A DNA stretch of 64,000 bases from NCBI GenBank assembly GCA_036877525.1, contig JAZGTH010000072.1, positions 5,683,501 through 5,747,500 on the forward strand, given 5' to 3'. The position numbers and the translations under genes were made by a program. The notes beneath the pieces were generated by a model, which did no database searches, was not told the origin of the DNA, and saw nothing but the letters and a program-made list of their open reading frames with translations. Source of the stretch: Chromobotia macracanthus. Taxonomy: Eukaryota; Chordata; Actinopteri; Cypriniformes; Botiidae. Of the stretch, positions 13,401 through 27,384 are shown one piece after another; the stretch's first letter is position 1, and every line of letters begins with the position of its first letter.

Positions 13401-14537
13401 CTTTTCTTAATTATTTTGTCCATTTCAAAAACCTTTTTTTAAATAAACTTAATTTTGTAATAAAATAAATGAATTGTTGACAATTTTATTTTTTGCCTAC
13501 AAAACGTTTTTAAAACATTTAAGAATGAGAAACATTTTAGTCAGGTGATTCTGAACGTTGACCAGCAGTGTTCTTAAATGATCCATTTTGTTTTACCGTT
13601 TGGTGGATGTAAAAAAAAAAACCCACTGTAACACCCAATACCCAATACTCAAATGTTTTTGCTTGTCAGTAAATCCACAGTAAAACACTCTTATGACGCT
13701 CTGTAGGAGTCTGTAGGAGATTTTTTTTGAGGGCGTGCATTTGATTTTGAATAAACAGTGTTTGGTGTATCACATCAGAGAACTGTGTGTGAGATACCTT
13801 CAGAATGGCTGTTCTTTCTTCTGATGTCAGTAATGATTTTCTGAACGTTCGTCATGTGTAGGCTGGTACATGAGCCGCGTGCTGAAGTGACATGACAGCG
13901 GGTTTGAATGACGGCACACTGATGAAGCCGATGACTTTGTGTGGTGCAAGAATGACAGCAGATCACTCCATATCAAAATAATCATGAGAAACACAAGCCG
14001 TTTTTCAGCCCTGCATTGTTAAAAGCAAACTCCATGCCTCTGTAATCAGATTAATTCTTTAACAGCTTTATTTAATGAAGTAGACGGCCCTCACTGTGCT
14101 ATTAACATAATATGGAAATCCTGGTCGTTATGGACGTATAATTCATGAACAAACGTGTTGTGGAAGTAATGGAGAGTACAGAGGAGAGGGCAGTTGATTC
14201 AATATTGAGATATGTTCTCGGCAGGGCTGATTATCAAGGGGGAATTGCAAATTTACGCTGGAGCTTCCCAGCAGTCTCGGAAACAGTTTGGGAAAAAAGA
14301 GAGAATCGAAACCCGAGGCGCCAAAGAGTTCCTCCATGTAGAGAACATAGAATCCTTTAGAAGTCTTCAGCTCCATGAGCACATACAGAACCCGGTGCCT
14401 AAATAACTCATCAGAGTCCTCAGCAATTTCCAGAATGTGTGAGTGACGGGGATGTGATCTGTAGTACCAGCACGCCTCCACTTTCATGTGTTCTCTTCTG
14501 GAGACATCTTGTGTCTCTTCTCTGCTGTCTTCCTTGC

Positions 14538-14554
14538 CTCTCTCTCTCTCTCTC
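14538..14554 (+). repeat. Short CT run
   Basis: A CT run of about 17 bp is followed by TTCCAG. The combination looks like a splice acceptor, but no coding exon follows. Confidence 0.8.
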
Positions 14555-16717
14555 TTCCAGTATTTTCATTAGTCCAATCTGTGCCTTGGCTCTGTCGTGC
14601 CCCGCTGAGTAAAAAGAGGTTGTTTTTTACCAAACAAAAAGAGAGGGCAAGAATTTGAAACCCAGTGGGCTTCATGAAAGGAATCCAGTAAACGTTCCAG
14701 TCGCAGGTGTCCGTCCTCTCCTCATGTTTTTTACAGATGGCCTATTTGTGCTCGACTTGAGTGTTCCTGAGGCTTTTGTATTACCAGCATATGTTGTGTT
14801 TTAGAAACTGCCGCGCTAGTATCTCCATCAGGCTTCTTAACTAGCACGTGAACGACTAGCTTGACCAGTTTATAGTAGTTTTGTCTCAATGGCTTAATTA
14901 CAGCTGACTCTAGACATCAAACATCTTATTGTAACATTAAAAAAAGTCACACTGAAAGCTCTTTTGCTGGATGTTGTTGAAATGTTACCGAAATCGTCTC
15001 ATTTTGACAGTCTCCCTCACCTAAGAAGGTGTTTTTTTGAGGCAGAGATAAGTAATTTGGTTCTCTCCGCTGCAGCTTCATTTTTGCTTCGTTTATGATC
15101 AATAATAAGTACTCTGAGGGACGAGGAGCCAGGCGAGTGTTGCTGATTTATTGATTTCTGTGGGGCCGTACCACATGCATGCTAATGAGCAATTTGATAC
15201 ATTGCAAAGCTGTGAACTCTGGAGTGTTTTCAAATTATTGTAACACAGCCATCGACCCGTCCACCTCCACCGTCTTTTTATGTGGTTTCTGTGTTAAAAG
15301 CCACACTGGAATTACGCTCGCCTGTAAAACGTGGCTTTCGCGCTCCCTCTGGCAGCTCTTTTTATTTGTTTTGCAACATTTGGCTGTGTTTTGGCTTGCC
15401 ACAGCTGAAGTTTGTAGATGAAGGGTGTTTGCACCTTAAAGTGACAGTAGCAGCCAGATCAGCTATAATGTGTTACTGACTTGATGTTTTTTTTGGCTTT
15501 GTCATGATTAAATCACTCAGAGGAACTTTTCACAGTTCAGATGTTGCTCTTTCATTCCTCAGAAGACTTCATGAAGTTCTGTTTGAAATGTAAGCTTTCA
15601 TTTGTTTCCATTGCTCAACACAGGCATCCTGTAAGAGTTTAGAGCTGAACAACTAAGGCGAAAAGCTGCTTGGATCATTTCATTTTGAAGGAATTCGTAA
15701 AAAGTTCATATTCAGATCTGTGATTTTGAGACAAATCTGAGCACTTTTTGAGATGTTCTCTAGATCTCAGCAGGAGGCATTCAGGCCTCTAGAAAAACAT
15801 TTGAGAAGCAGATGACGTCTGCTGTCTAGAAGAAACAAATGAGATATTAATGAGATTTGTAAATTGTTCAGCCTTTTGTAATGAGCCCTGCTTTTAATTC
15901 ATCTAGTGGAGGATTCACACTGTCAGTGTGATCCAATTGTGATCCTGGATAGAACAGGAGTTATGACATCCAGGAATGTAATCATCACTTCTTCTTTAAC
16001 TTTATGGCTGCCACGAGCCAAACGTCTGTGCCTTGATCTTACAACAGACCTGTCAGTTCACATCAGTGCCTGTATTAAATCAATATCCATTCCAAACCAG
16101 TCCAATTCATATTTGGATGTAGTGTCTGTCAGGGTGGATTATAAAGACATTATATAATGTGTTGTGATATACAGGATATAGGCCCTGTTTTTTTGTGATT
16201 CTGTTTATTTATTTAATAGAAAATTTCTGTATTTTTGCATTCTGTTTATTTATTTCAATCTTGTCTCAAACCTTTCTGTAAATCTTAAGAGACAAATGAG
16301 TCAATTGTTGTCATACAGTAAAAGTGGGATTATATACATTGGCATTATAACAAATCTGAGTACAATAGTCATTTGTGTGAGATTTATGTTTCTTTGAGAA
16401 ATATCTTAGACAAACTTGTCCATTTAATGTCCCATTAGCAATATAATTTTACTGTGACAGTGGACAACTTTTTGAGAGACAGTTAGTATTTGAGCTGATC
16501 ATTGTGTTGTCATTTTCAGTAAACTCAAAGGGATTTTCTTCCTGAGCCTGGTCTCTCAGTGACCTGAAGAAAACAGTGAGTACTGACAGCCAGAGACCCG
16601 CAGACCTGAAACAATTAACTTATTTAAACAAGCTTGACAAGAGGATGAAAAAAGCTTTCAGTGCTGCTTTAAAAAGCCATTACCAGCAAGTGACCAGAAG
16701 AGTGCGCGGGCACACCC

Positions 16718-16780
16718 TGCCTGTCTGTCTGTCTCTCTCTACATCTCTGTCTCTCTCTCTCTCTGTCATTCTCTCTCTCA
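16718..16780 (+). repeat. Interrupted CTGT/CT simple repeat
   Basis: A pyrimidine-rich stretch begins with CTGTCTGTCTGTCT and passes through interrupted CT runs to TCTCTCTCTCAG. No exon is evident downstream. Confidence 0.8.
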
Positions 16781-18550
16781 GATGGAGTTGTTTAGGAGGT
16801 TCAGAGGTAGATTATGGCTCATTTGGGGGGGTGGAGATCTGTCAAGAACAGAGGATTTGTGAGCAATCCCAGACTTTTGACAAGATGACCTTTCATCCCC
16901 AGAAACCTCAATCCCAATTCAAGTGTTTATCATTCAGTGGGTGTGGGCTCAAAACAGACACAGAGAGACCGTTACAATACAAACCAAAGGTGAAGGGACA
17001 CACAATAAAGATTATTTTTCCTGCCTGCCCAGTGTCCCAGGAATATATATATACATTTTTTATATTTATTGTTTATTAAACAATTAACTTTTTTGTTATT
17101 ATTTGTAGTTTAGAGATGGTACTTTACCTGTTAGCTGAACTCATGGCTCGGTTATATTCCAGACATTCTCTCTGCTCCTTCACTGCTTTTCAGTTTAATT
17201 TTAAACCCCGCCCCCTTTTCTTTTTAAAGAATAACAGGGATTTGACTGGCTGAAAGCAGAAATGGCTTGAGAGTTCCCGACCCTCTTCAAAGAGAAGAAG
17301 CTCCACACCAAGTACAAGCGATCACACGTATCGTAATTAGAGGAAGAGCCATTATCCTGTAAAGATGTTTTCTTTGCAGACCATCAGAACATTTGCCTTG
17401 AGGATTTTCTGTGGTAACTTAATAATAGAGTCGTTCAGCTTCATTAGCAGTGGCGCGTTTGAAGGGCTAGAATCAGTAATAGAAAAACTCCTCTGGAATC
17501 TGTTCGCTCGTACGTCCAGGACACACGTGCTGTGCTGATTAAACTTTATCATGACTTTCGAGTTGGGAGTATAGTTAAGCCCCAACCCCAAAAAATTAAA
17601 TTGGAGTGAATTCATCTCGTATGATGCCGCTGTTTCCGCCTCCTGCTCACAGAATTAACACATTTATTAAACCAATGAATTGAGACGTCTCTTATTAATT
17701 GGCAAAAGTGCTGAAAGCTCTGCTGGTAATATGTGCTGCTGAGGCTGGAAATGAAACTAAAGCCGTTAATTAGCAGATGAAATCGCCCGCTCGTCCGCAG
17801 CCCTATCATCACCATCACGCCCCAGATTAACAGGCACAGTTCGTATAAAAATGAAATAGCAGTCGTTTGCAGAAACAGCTGGTGGGACCCGCAGCGCTGC
17901 TGTGAGGGTCATCACAGGGGCCCGTTTAATGAGCGACCTGAGCGTGAGGCCAACGGGCCCGTCTTTTGACACACGGATGGCTCGTCTCGCTTGAGACTTT
18001 GTGCTTGTCAGTATGTGTCAGTTCAAAGACAGTCACACTAGAAGTCACATGGTGGGTCTGGAGCAGAGGTGGGTGCTAGACCGAGTGGGCTGGAGGGTTC
18101 GGGCCTGTCAGGGTCAAACGGGGCGGCTGTAGATGGGTGTAAAGAGGTGCTAATGAGAGGAGCGGGCCGGGCGAGGGCTGACGGGCCCTGAAATGTGGAG
18201 GGTCGCAGGCTTGAGTGAGCCCAAACCTGGCCTGGGCAGCCGGGTGACACATGGCTTTCATTAGCTGAACCTCAAGCACTGGCCACCAGTGACTCGACAG
18301 CGCTGGAAACAGAAGGTGAGGCTGATGTAAAATTGTGTGTGCTTGTCAACAAATTGATAACCTGCCAGAAGGCATCAGCGAGTCCAGAACACTGAACAGG
18401 ATGCATATGGGGTGCTTTTTCTTCTCTTCTCAAAAGCAGACAGTAGAAACTGAAATAAACTGTTTAATTTCCTGCTTTGATATCATGGATATAACAGGAT
18501 TCCTTTTGCAGAAGCTGCCTTTAACTACGGCCCACTGACTGTGAGCATGC

Positions 18551-18553
<3 letters not shown>

Positions 18554-18585
<32 letters not shown>
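18554..18585 (+). repeat. GA microsatellite
   Basis: This is an uninterrupted GA run of about 32 bp on the + strand. It is one of the few purine-strand arrays in the window, and is shorter than the CT arrays. Confidence 0.95.
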
Positions 18586-18587
<2 letters not shown>

Positions 18588-21500
18588 ACACTTGCTTACT
18601 GGTTGTAACTCAGTGGTAACCACCAGCAAAATAGCTACTGAGGTGTGTTCTCGAGTGTCTCAGCTCTCTCTCTGAGTTACTGTTGATGTTTCTGTTGACT
18701 GGTGTCTGTTGTTTTATTGAAACAATGAACATAAACTCTTGTGTGTAAAAATTGATCGCTGCATTTTGGAGGTTGTGAATATTGATAAAATATTTTGCAC
18801 GTCCTATTTGCCTGATCACTGATGAAAAAAAATGTTGTTTCAGATGAAGCTGCATTCCTGCTTGGCTGAGCTTATAGAAGTGTGTGTGTGTGTGTTTATT
18901 AGCAGCATTAGAAGAGTTTGACATGGAGATTGAACGCATAAGCTGGTTAACAGGCCAAAAAATATGTTTCAGTGCAGCTCTACAATATATGACCGTCTCT
19001 TCATATCTGTGTGTCTGAAGTGGCAGATAAAACCGTGTTTATCTCCTGTCTGCTGACAGCTGATTCATGCGTGCAGGTTTCTTCCTCTCACACAAACACA
19101 CGCTTCCTCTCAACAATTAGAGACAGGAACGTCTGCTGCGTGTTAGCCATCCAGATGAAGCCGTATAAATCTCACAAATGAAAACAAATACAGGCAATGA
19201 CGTTTGACCCTAATTAAAGACAGCGGTGAACACAACATGTGCTTCCTGACATGTGGTCTGATGTACGACGCACTTGTGTTTTAAATTTGATGTTGACCTG
19301 TATTTTACCCACACATGCCACTTTAAGCATTAATCACAGTTAACAGCTGCTCTTTGATTCTCACACTAGAAACATTGTATGTACAGAACACAGTTTATTT
19401 TTCATTGGACTGTGTGTGTTGTAATCTGTCAGCTCTCTGTAATGACACTGTAGAAGCAGTAAGTTCACCAACAGTACAACATTAATTGATTCTTTGAATG
19501 CATTCTCATTTATTTCAGCTTGTCCCATTTATAAAAGCATTTGCATGTATTAAAGCTGTTCTGATGTGTGAGACGCTTCAGTGCAGTTTGATCACGTGCA
19601 GTTTACATACATGTAAACCTGGTTGCTCTGATTCTGGCAAACATTGTAAACTCTGTTGTAAACCGTTAGTTTGTTGACTTGATGTTGACAATGAAAGCTT
19701 GGCTTGTGTTTTGTTTCAGAACAGTGGACTCCCGTGTGATGATTTTAACAGGAAGTGAGACATGAAAACATGCGTCGATCAGCAGCCGCAGCAGGTGTTT
19801 TGTGACATCTTATGATGATGAATGAATGCGTGACCTCTTCACCTGCATTAGCTGCAGCCTGAAAGCACTTGATCCGCCTTTATTGATTTTTATTGCTCTC
19901 ATTTGAATAGTAATGATTATTTACTTTCTGTTATCTAATAAAAAGCATTAGTGAGATAGATGTCAAAAGTCGCAAATGTGTATTCAGTCACAAGCTAAAG
20001 AATAGCACATAAATAATACTTTAGTCTTGAGGAACAGCCAGTGTGTTTGTAGTTATCTTTATAGGATATAAGCTGAGAGTTTAAAGCTGGGTTGAATATA
20101 GCTGTTCTGTTTGTGGTTCTGTGCGGTGTTTCCAGTGACACAGAAATCACACACTTCATTTTAAAAGATCATTGAATTTTTCTTTTGTAACTGATGTGTC
20201 TCACTAATGATATTGAATCATCATTTGACAGTTCCTGCTGAACCGTGGTAATGAACAGAAAAGATTTAATTAAGCAAAGATGTTGAGAAAAATGAGATTT
20301 TGGGATCAGGCAAATTTGGTTCATGTGTTTAGGTGGATGAGTGATCTGGCCTGAAATGAACAAACAGACCTGCCAAAACCTTGAATTATCAGAGGAGAAA
20401 CCCTCAAACATCTGCACCAGCCCACTTCACACATGCTGCTTTTCCTGCTGCCAGTGCTCCATGTTTTTGCAGGAGAAGTGCGGCTCATGTTGAACTCGCA
20501 GACAGTCGCGCTGAACGCTTGTGTGAGTGGAGGTTCAGGGAGACAGGAAAGCGCACTGACCCGTGGCGAAGTTCAATTAGCGTGTGCAAATGACACCTGC
20601 TCTCCATGCTGCCTCTAAGAGGCGAGTGCAGTCGCAACCCGTTGCCGTGGGCATCACAAGGAGGGAGGATGTTCTCTGTGTTATGAAATATTAACAGCAT
20701 AGCGGAGCTCTCCGGGTCCCTGTACTCATCAAAAATAGAGCAGAGAGGGAGAGAAGGAGCCCGGGGCGTTGCCGTAACGCCCAGTCTGTAATGAGTTTAA
20801 CCTCTGACCACAGCCCAATCTCAACCTCAGGACCTCCTGAAGACAGTTCTTCAGTGAGTGACAGGTTCAGCTCACTCTCACCCAGAATCTGTTCAGTCAG
20901 AATATTTACAGTAATCTCACCTGCGTCACATCTCATAAACGCAAGAGTGTACTTCACAGACAAATCACTGTTGGTTTCTACTTCTTCTGTTCAGGGGGAT
21001 GGGGGTGGAAGATGTGTTTGATGAATGAAATGTGAATGAACAGAATAGACGATGTCATTATAAACTCATGTCATGAATCAACTGTATGAATTGGGAGAGA
21101 AAACAGCTGTGGAAGTGTTTCCCATTTAAATCCAGTTGGTGTCTTATGAAACAATAGCGAGAGAAGCAGAGCTGTAATTTGCTCCAGGGTTCTGATGTGG
21201 TTTCTGCTATTCTCTTCACATGGTTTGCTGTCTTTCAGGTGGTTTAGCTGTATGTTAATGTTGACGTGTCTTTGACAGAGATCCTCTGAGATGTTCTGTG
21301 CGGTGTGGTGTTATGGTTAGACACACATTGTTGTTGTTCTTTTGAAGTTTCAGCTGGTTACTGAAGGGTGAAGACTTTTCCTCCGCTGCAGTCCGGCAGG
21401 CCGAGGTTAAGTCCACACTGAAGGTTAATCTTAGGCAGGAAGTGGTCGTCTTAGATGTTAAACTGTGATTGGCTGCTTTCGTGCAGTGTAGGGCTGAGAA

Positions 21501-21884
21501 ACCCATGATATCACAATAACAGACCAGCAATTCATACAAATCATGTCCGAAAAAATAATACACACAGACTTTGTGACTTTGTGCATTGCAATTGCACAGT
21601 AACAATATGCATTTTTAAAGTATATTTAATTTTTTTTTTATAATGTATTTCTGTTGTTTGTAAAGGTGCAAATAATGGGGGTTGCTGTCAGTGCTGGTGT
21701 AATAGATTATTTGTTGATGAAGTGTTCATCTGTGAGTTTCTTCAGTGTATGATCAGGAATAAACAGATGGATGTTTCTCTTATCACAGATTCATCTGATA
21801 TCATCCTGCACATCCTGTCCTGCTATATTCACTCTAAACTCTTATTTTAGACTCGACTGCATTTAAACTGTGTGGCGAAGGTGG

Positions 21885-21984
<100 letters not shown>

Positions 21985-23568
21985 TGGACACTGTCACTTT
22001 AGCTGTATGTGAGATGTTGTCTGAAGGTTGGCATCAGGTTATCCAGTGGCTCCACACTGTCCTGCAGCTACTCAGGAAATATGTGACGCTTGTCTATTTT
22101 ACAGGATTTCAAATGATAGAGCCCAGAGTACGAAGCTCACCTCCACAGCTCTCTCTGATCGCAGCTCCACATGTTTAGCCCAGGGGAGTGGCCCGATGGT
22201 TAGGTGACTTGTCCTGCAGCGCTGCACCCCCCCCTTTGATTAGATGCAGCAGAACCCAGAAATCTCAAAGGCCGCCTGGAGACGCATTTGTGCAAAATTG
22301 CGTTTTTACTGCGTTGTGATTTGAAGCGCGTTTGATGCGGCCATCATCGGCGGAGTGAAATCAGCTTTAGTTTGTCGCTGCCCATCTGTGTGAGTCCTGA
22401 TGGATTCAGAGCTTATACTGAATGTAAATGTATGACCTCATATTTGAGATATAGACGAAGATATAATAAAGGTAATACAGTAATGGACACTTACACATCC
22501 TGAGACTCTGTGAATGTGCCAGGACCGACTCTGTGCTGTACTGACTTCATACTGTGGTGAAGTGCGGTTTCACAGCTCTGTTCTGATTGGATCGTGGGTC
22601 GCTATGCTAATTGCAAATAATAAAGTGCAGCTAACCATATAATCACGCACAGTTAGGACAGAGAAATAAACAGGCTTTCACATCTTTTAAAAAGAGAGTA
22701 GAAAAGCTTCCCGTATCTTTTGTTGTGCATCCAGTCAAACGATACAGTGTTTTGGTGTAAATTTACATGACACTTTAAGTTGAATTTTAAGCCAGATAAA
22801 TTTGACAGATGTTAACACAGACATGACCTTAAAAACCACAAGATAAAATAAATATTAATGAATTGTTTGTTAAAGGGTATATTGTACGCTTTTGTATACT
22901 TTTTTGGCTGTCATTTGAAGTATAATGTGGAATTTGTGCTGTAAACAACAACCAAATGTGCAAGACATGAGACAAGTACATGACCCAAGACTTTTCATCA
23001 GAAATTAAAATACAGCAGCAGAAAGTTTAATCTGCATCGAGAGCTTGTGAAACGCATTCTGTCTCCACAGAGACTGCTTCATTTTAACTTCTTAAAAACC
23101 AGAAGGTGAAAATGAAACGACCTGAAGTCAGTTTCTCAATGCGTCACAAACCCAGCCTCCACACTCTTTAACATCTAAAGTTCTGGTCTGGACAGAAACG
23201 AGTGGAGCAAATTTGCTGGCACACTCTGAGGGGCCGGGCGGCCGGTTTAGTGAGACACATCTCATAAATCTTCTCAGTATTGATCAGGATTAGAGGTGAA
23301 ATGTTATGATAATGTTGGGTGCTTTCAGTGGTTGTGTTGCTCACTGGAGCAGTTAGCACATTCATCACAGCTGTCTGGCTGGCGGTGGGGGGTTCGAGGG
23401 TGTTACAGGGTGATGCCCGGCTGCCCGGATCCGGCTCGCCCCGTGTGCAATGGTTTCTGTGTAAGACAGGGAGCAATAACTGGAGCCCTAGTGTCTCAAA
23501 CGCAGAACATCTGTCTGTAACTTTCAGAAGAGCAGGGAGGTCTTTGCCCTTCACTACAGAGGCTTGCG

Positions 23569-23569
23569 C

Positions 23570-23600
<31 letters not shown>

Positions 23601-23602
23601 GT
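23569..23602 (+). repeat. CTGT tetranucleotide microsatellite
   Basis: About eight CTGT units occur in a row and end in GTGTGAATG. The opposite strand translates to a Thr-Asp-Arg-Gln repeat, which is an artefact. Confidence 0.95.
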
Positions 23603-24512
23603 GAATGAAGTAGGCCGTATGAAAAGCCACATTAAGCATAAATGTAATGAGTTCTGAGTGTCTTAAACATTTACTGTTTCATAGTGTTGTCTCAACATAG
23701 ATGCAGATTACAGACAGAAACATATGTTTCTAGGTGAGCAGATCTTTACATACTGAACACAAATACAGTGAAAACACAAATGCAGTGAAAACAAACACTA
23801 TTATTATCAGTTACAATGATTGTTTTTCACCAGTAATAAGTCAGAACCAGCTCAGAGCAAGGTAACTGGGTTTGTGGTGCCAGAGTTTCTTATAAGTGTC
23901 TCTCAATCAATCAGTCTCACACTACAGCATCTCGTACATATTCAGGTTGTCTGCCGTCCATCAGTGTAACGAGAGCATTCGTTCCTCTCACACGCAGCTC
24001 TTAATGAAACACATGCAGGCAGAAAAGCCTGGCTCAGGACTTCTGCAGGCCTGAAGCTCAGTGGAAAACAAGCTGGAAAGCCACAATTGCTGGTGTGATT
24101 GGCAGTGAAGGCTCTGGAGGAAACATGTTTGCCATGCAGCCTAAATTGGCCCAATGAGCAATTTCTGCCTGGAAGAAGAGGGTGTTTAGATGCAGACGGA
24201 GGTGGAGAAACCCCGAGCTGTTTCAGCTCTGAAACTGCTATTACTGAAAACATTTATCCAGCAAATGAGAGACACGGCAACATGCATTACATATTAGTGA
24301 AAGCTTCTGTTTTTTACATATGCATCGTGCTGCCCAGCAGAAGTCTGGCCCTAAAGCAAAACATCCTTTGCAAAAAATGAAAACCTTTGTGTGTCATTTT
24401 ACTATCTGAAAGCTGTTTTGAATAAAATACCTTCTCAAATATTAAGTTTAAAAGCAAAGTCACTAAATGTAAGTCAACAGTTTTGGTTATTTACGTAAAA
24501 TTCGTACAGATG

Positions 24513-24870
24513 CTGTTCAAGTTCAAGTGGAGTTTGTCATTTCAGCCATATACAAGTACAACCATATGCAACGAAACAACGTTTCTCCAACGTATCAAGG
24601 TGCTACATAAACACAGAACATTACAGAACTACAAGGCTAAATAATTTATACATAAAGTGCACAAGTGCAATAGTGCAGACAGCACAAGACCGTACAATGA
24701 CTTCTGTGGCAGACAATGGACGTAGTAATCCCAGTGCAGCGCCGACCAGCACACAGTTCTGTTCCAGAGTGATCCTGGTGAAATAAAAATATAAGTGGTA
24801 ACATAAGTGTAAACATATGACTAAGTATTAGCGTGCAAAACATTGCAGGGTGGAGGACGCACAGTTGTGT

Positions 24871-24930
<60 letters not shown>

Positions 24931-25045
24931 TCCTTCAGATCCAGTTTCTATGTATTGAGGAGTCTGATAGCATGGGGAAGAAACTATTGCATAGCCTGGT
25001 CGTGAGGGCCCGAATGCTTCGGTACCGTTTACCAGTTGCAAAAGT
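24513..25045. repeat. Dispersed teleost-type repeat interrupted by a GT microsatellite
   Basis: The segment begins GTTCAAGTTCAAGTGGAGTT, continues through GTCATTTCAGCCATATACAA and AACGAAACAACGTTTCTCC, and after a GT run ends with AAACTATTGCATAGCCTGG and CCCGAATGCTTCGGTACC. I recognise both ends as sequence that recurs many times in teleost genomes, but I cannot name the family. There is no intact ORF. The edges are approximate. Confidence 0.5.
24866..24929 (+). repeat. GT microsatellite, ~64 bp
   Basis: A GT run with one GTAT interruption near its start lies inside the dispersed repeat at 24513-25045. The pre-mRNA would carry a UG repeat, a known type of CELF and TDP-43 binding sequence. Confidence 0.95.
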
Positions 25046-25810
25046 AAAGTTGCATTAACATGAAAAGAGAAGTTGGGTTCTCTGTGGATACGTTTGGAAT
25101 AATCAATGAACTGAAGCTTAAGGCTGCTTTAACTGAATCAGGATGGGTTATTGTGTTAGCATCTGTGTGTACTTCAGGTGGTATTGAGCGACTGATCTCA
25201 GGTCAGCTTTGATATCTGTGTGGCAGAGGGCAGAAGCATCTTCACAAGAGTTTCTTGGCTTTCTAATGACTAATGCATGAGAACGATGGACAGAATCACC
25301 TTGTACTTCAGAAACAGAGAGAGAAAGAGAGGTCAGGCAGAGGGTCGAGTGGAGGCAGCTGTGTGTTAAAGCAGATTTTCTGCTGGTCACTGGTGTGTTT
25401 CAGACCTTCTGAAATCTGGTGGGTCAGATGGTTTTGTTTCTCCAGTGATATCAGACGTTCAGATGTGATGTTAGACATCCCATACATCACCAGCCCACCA
25501 TCTTAACCTTCATCAAACTCCACCGCCCTGCAGATACAACTCTGCCCAGACCTCCAGCACCATGACAAAGAGTTTGGTAATGAGTGTGTGTGTGTTTTGA
25601 CTGTGCACGTGTGGTTGGGCTGGTGATGGTGGTCTGTGAGTGTCTGTGTCTCTGTAGGGGCTGGCCTGTCTCTCTCTCTCTGTCTCTGTTGTAATGGTAG
25701 TGAGACGGGTGGGTTGGGGGGGTTCACTTGCTCCTCATTGCCCTTCTATTATCACTGGTTGACCTACTTCAGTACAGCTGAAATCACATCACAGTCTCTC
25801 TGCAGCTCAG

Positions 25811-25813
<3 letters not shown>

Positions 25814-25865
<52 letters not shown>
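25814..25865 (+). repeat. GT microsatellite, ~52 bp
   Basis: This is an uninterrupted TG run of about 52 bp, followed by TCTGTCTTCC. It explains Cys-Val and Thr-His repeat translations in this interval, none of which looks like a gene. Confidence 0.95.
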
Positions 25866-25866
<1 letters not shown>

Positions 25867-27033
25867 CTGTCTTCCACCTCTGCAGCTACACACTCTTTCT
25901 GTGTCATTTACAGTTAACACCTCCATTTTCAACCGTGTTTCTCTGCTCTCCTGTGGGCTTTTGCTTTTGTCTTTTGTCTCTTTTCCAGTTGGGCAGGATG
26001 ATGACATTCAGTGTTTGTGATGATTTTGTAGATGAAAAAATGAAAATAATTATGAATATCACAATGATTTGAACATTACATTTCCTAAAGACTGTGTCAT
26101 TTTATCAGTTGCATGATTCTTAAAAGCTGTACTCTGTTTGAATGGTTTCTCTCACTAAAGAAGAATCACCAGCCCTGTTCAACAGACAAAAACAGTTCAT
26201 CAGGTTAATGTACTTAAGTAGTTGTGGGGTTAAGCAGCTTGTCCTCTTTCTGATTTTGACTCAGTGTGTTGGGCGGGTCTTATGTGTCACGGTTTGTGAG
26301 GGCGGAGCTTGTCTTCTCTCCGGGGGCGTGATTAAGCATCAGCCCTGTTGTTTCAGATTGCTGCTGTAACACCATCAGCATCTTTGGTATCTTTTCTCTC
26401 TTCAACATACAGATCCATTTGGCTGCTGCAGGCAAAGATTTGCAACTTCACATTACATGAGTCCCGTCGCATTAAAACACGCATCAAACTCTCCTCTCAT
26501 CTGCTTCCAGAGCTGCAGCATGTCACCAGCACATCTGATGTGCAGTTAGATCCTTCAGTGTGTGTTGGGCTGCAGAGACCCACAGTGAAGAACAATCTTA
26601 GATCTCAGTCAGCATTGAGGTTCATTGGAGAACCAACTGAGACTGAAGTTCCTTTTCAGATGTCTCTCCTTAGATCTATTACTGTATATCAACAACTGAC
26701 TCATTTGTGTTTTTGTTTATAGTGGTTTTAGGAGAAACATCTGAGACAGTTGATATTTAATGACTGATAACTCGTAAATCTCTTGAGCTGTAGACCTTTG
26801 AGCAGAAAGTCAGTTTCTCTGGAGTTTCTGGACAATCTGACAGCACTGGAGTGTTTTTGGGCCAGTGGAAGTTCTGTGTGTGTTTACAGGTATGTGGAAT
26901 AAGACAAGATTATTCATGCTACACTTACACAGAGAGAGAGAGGCAGCATCGCTGGATTGTGTGTGACAGTCACTGTGAAAGTTCTGTCCTCTAGAGACAG
27001 TGTCTGAAGTCCTCATTGTCCTTCAGCTCAGGA

Positions 27034-27384
27034 GAACTCTTACTCTGTGTGTTGTGTGAACTCTTACTCTGTGTGTTGTGTGAACTCTTACTCTGTGTGT
27101 TGTGTGAACTCTTACTCTGTGTGTTGTGTGAACTCTTACTCTGTGTGTTGTGTGAACTCTTACTCTTGTGTTGTGTGAACTCTTACTCTGTGTGTTGTGT
27201 GAACTCTTACTCTGTGTGTTGTGTGAACTCTTACTCTGTGTGTTGTGTGAACTCTTACTCTGTGTGTTGTGTGAACTCTTACTCTGTGTGTTGTGTGAAC
27301 TCTTACTCTGTGTGTTGTGTGAACTCTTACTCTGTGTGTTGTGTGAACTCTTACTCTGTGTGTTGTGTGAACTCTTACTCTGTG
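27034..27384 (+). repeat. 24-bp minisatellite, ~14.6 copies
   Basis: A 24-bp unit, GAACTCTTACTCTG followed by TGTGTTGTGT, repeats head to tail for 351 bp. Copies are nearly identical. One copy near 27156-27180 has lost a base (CTCTTGTG in place of CTCTGTGTG), and the last copy is truncated. Because 24 is divisible by three, the array translates as an eight-residue Leu/Cys repeat, but the start and end are set by the repeat and not by a gene. The near-identity points to recent expansion or homogenisation. Confidence 0.97.

Noticed and set aside
14538..14560. Splice-acceptor-like CT run followed by TTCCAG
   Set aside because: No frame after it resembles UNC5 or another family, and no good donor follows at exon-like distance.
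22186..22235. Possible tRNA gene or SINE head (TGGCCCGATGGTTAGG)
   Set aside because: The A-box-like word is present, but no B box lies at the right distance and no cloverleaf could be drawn.
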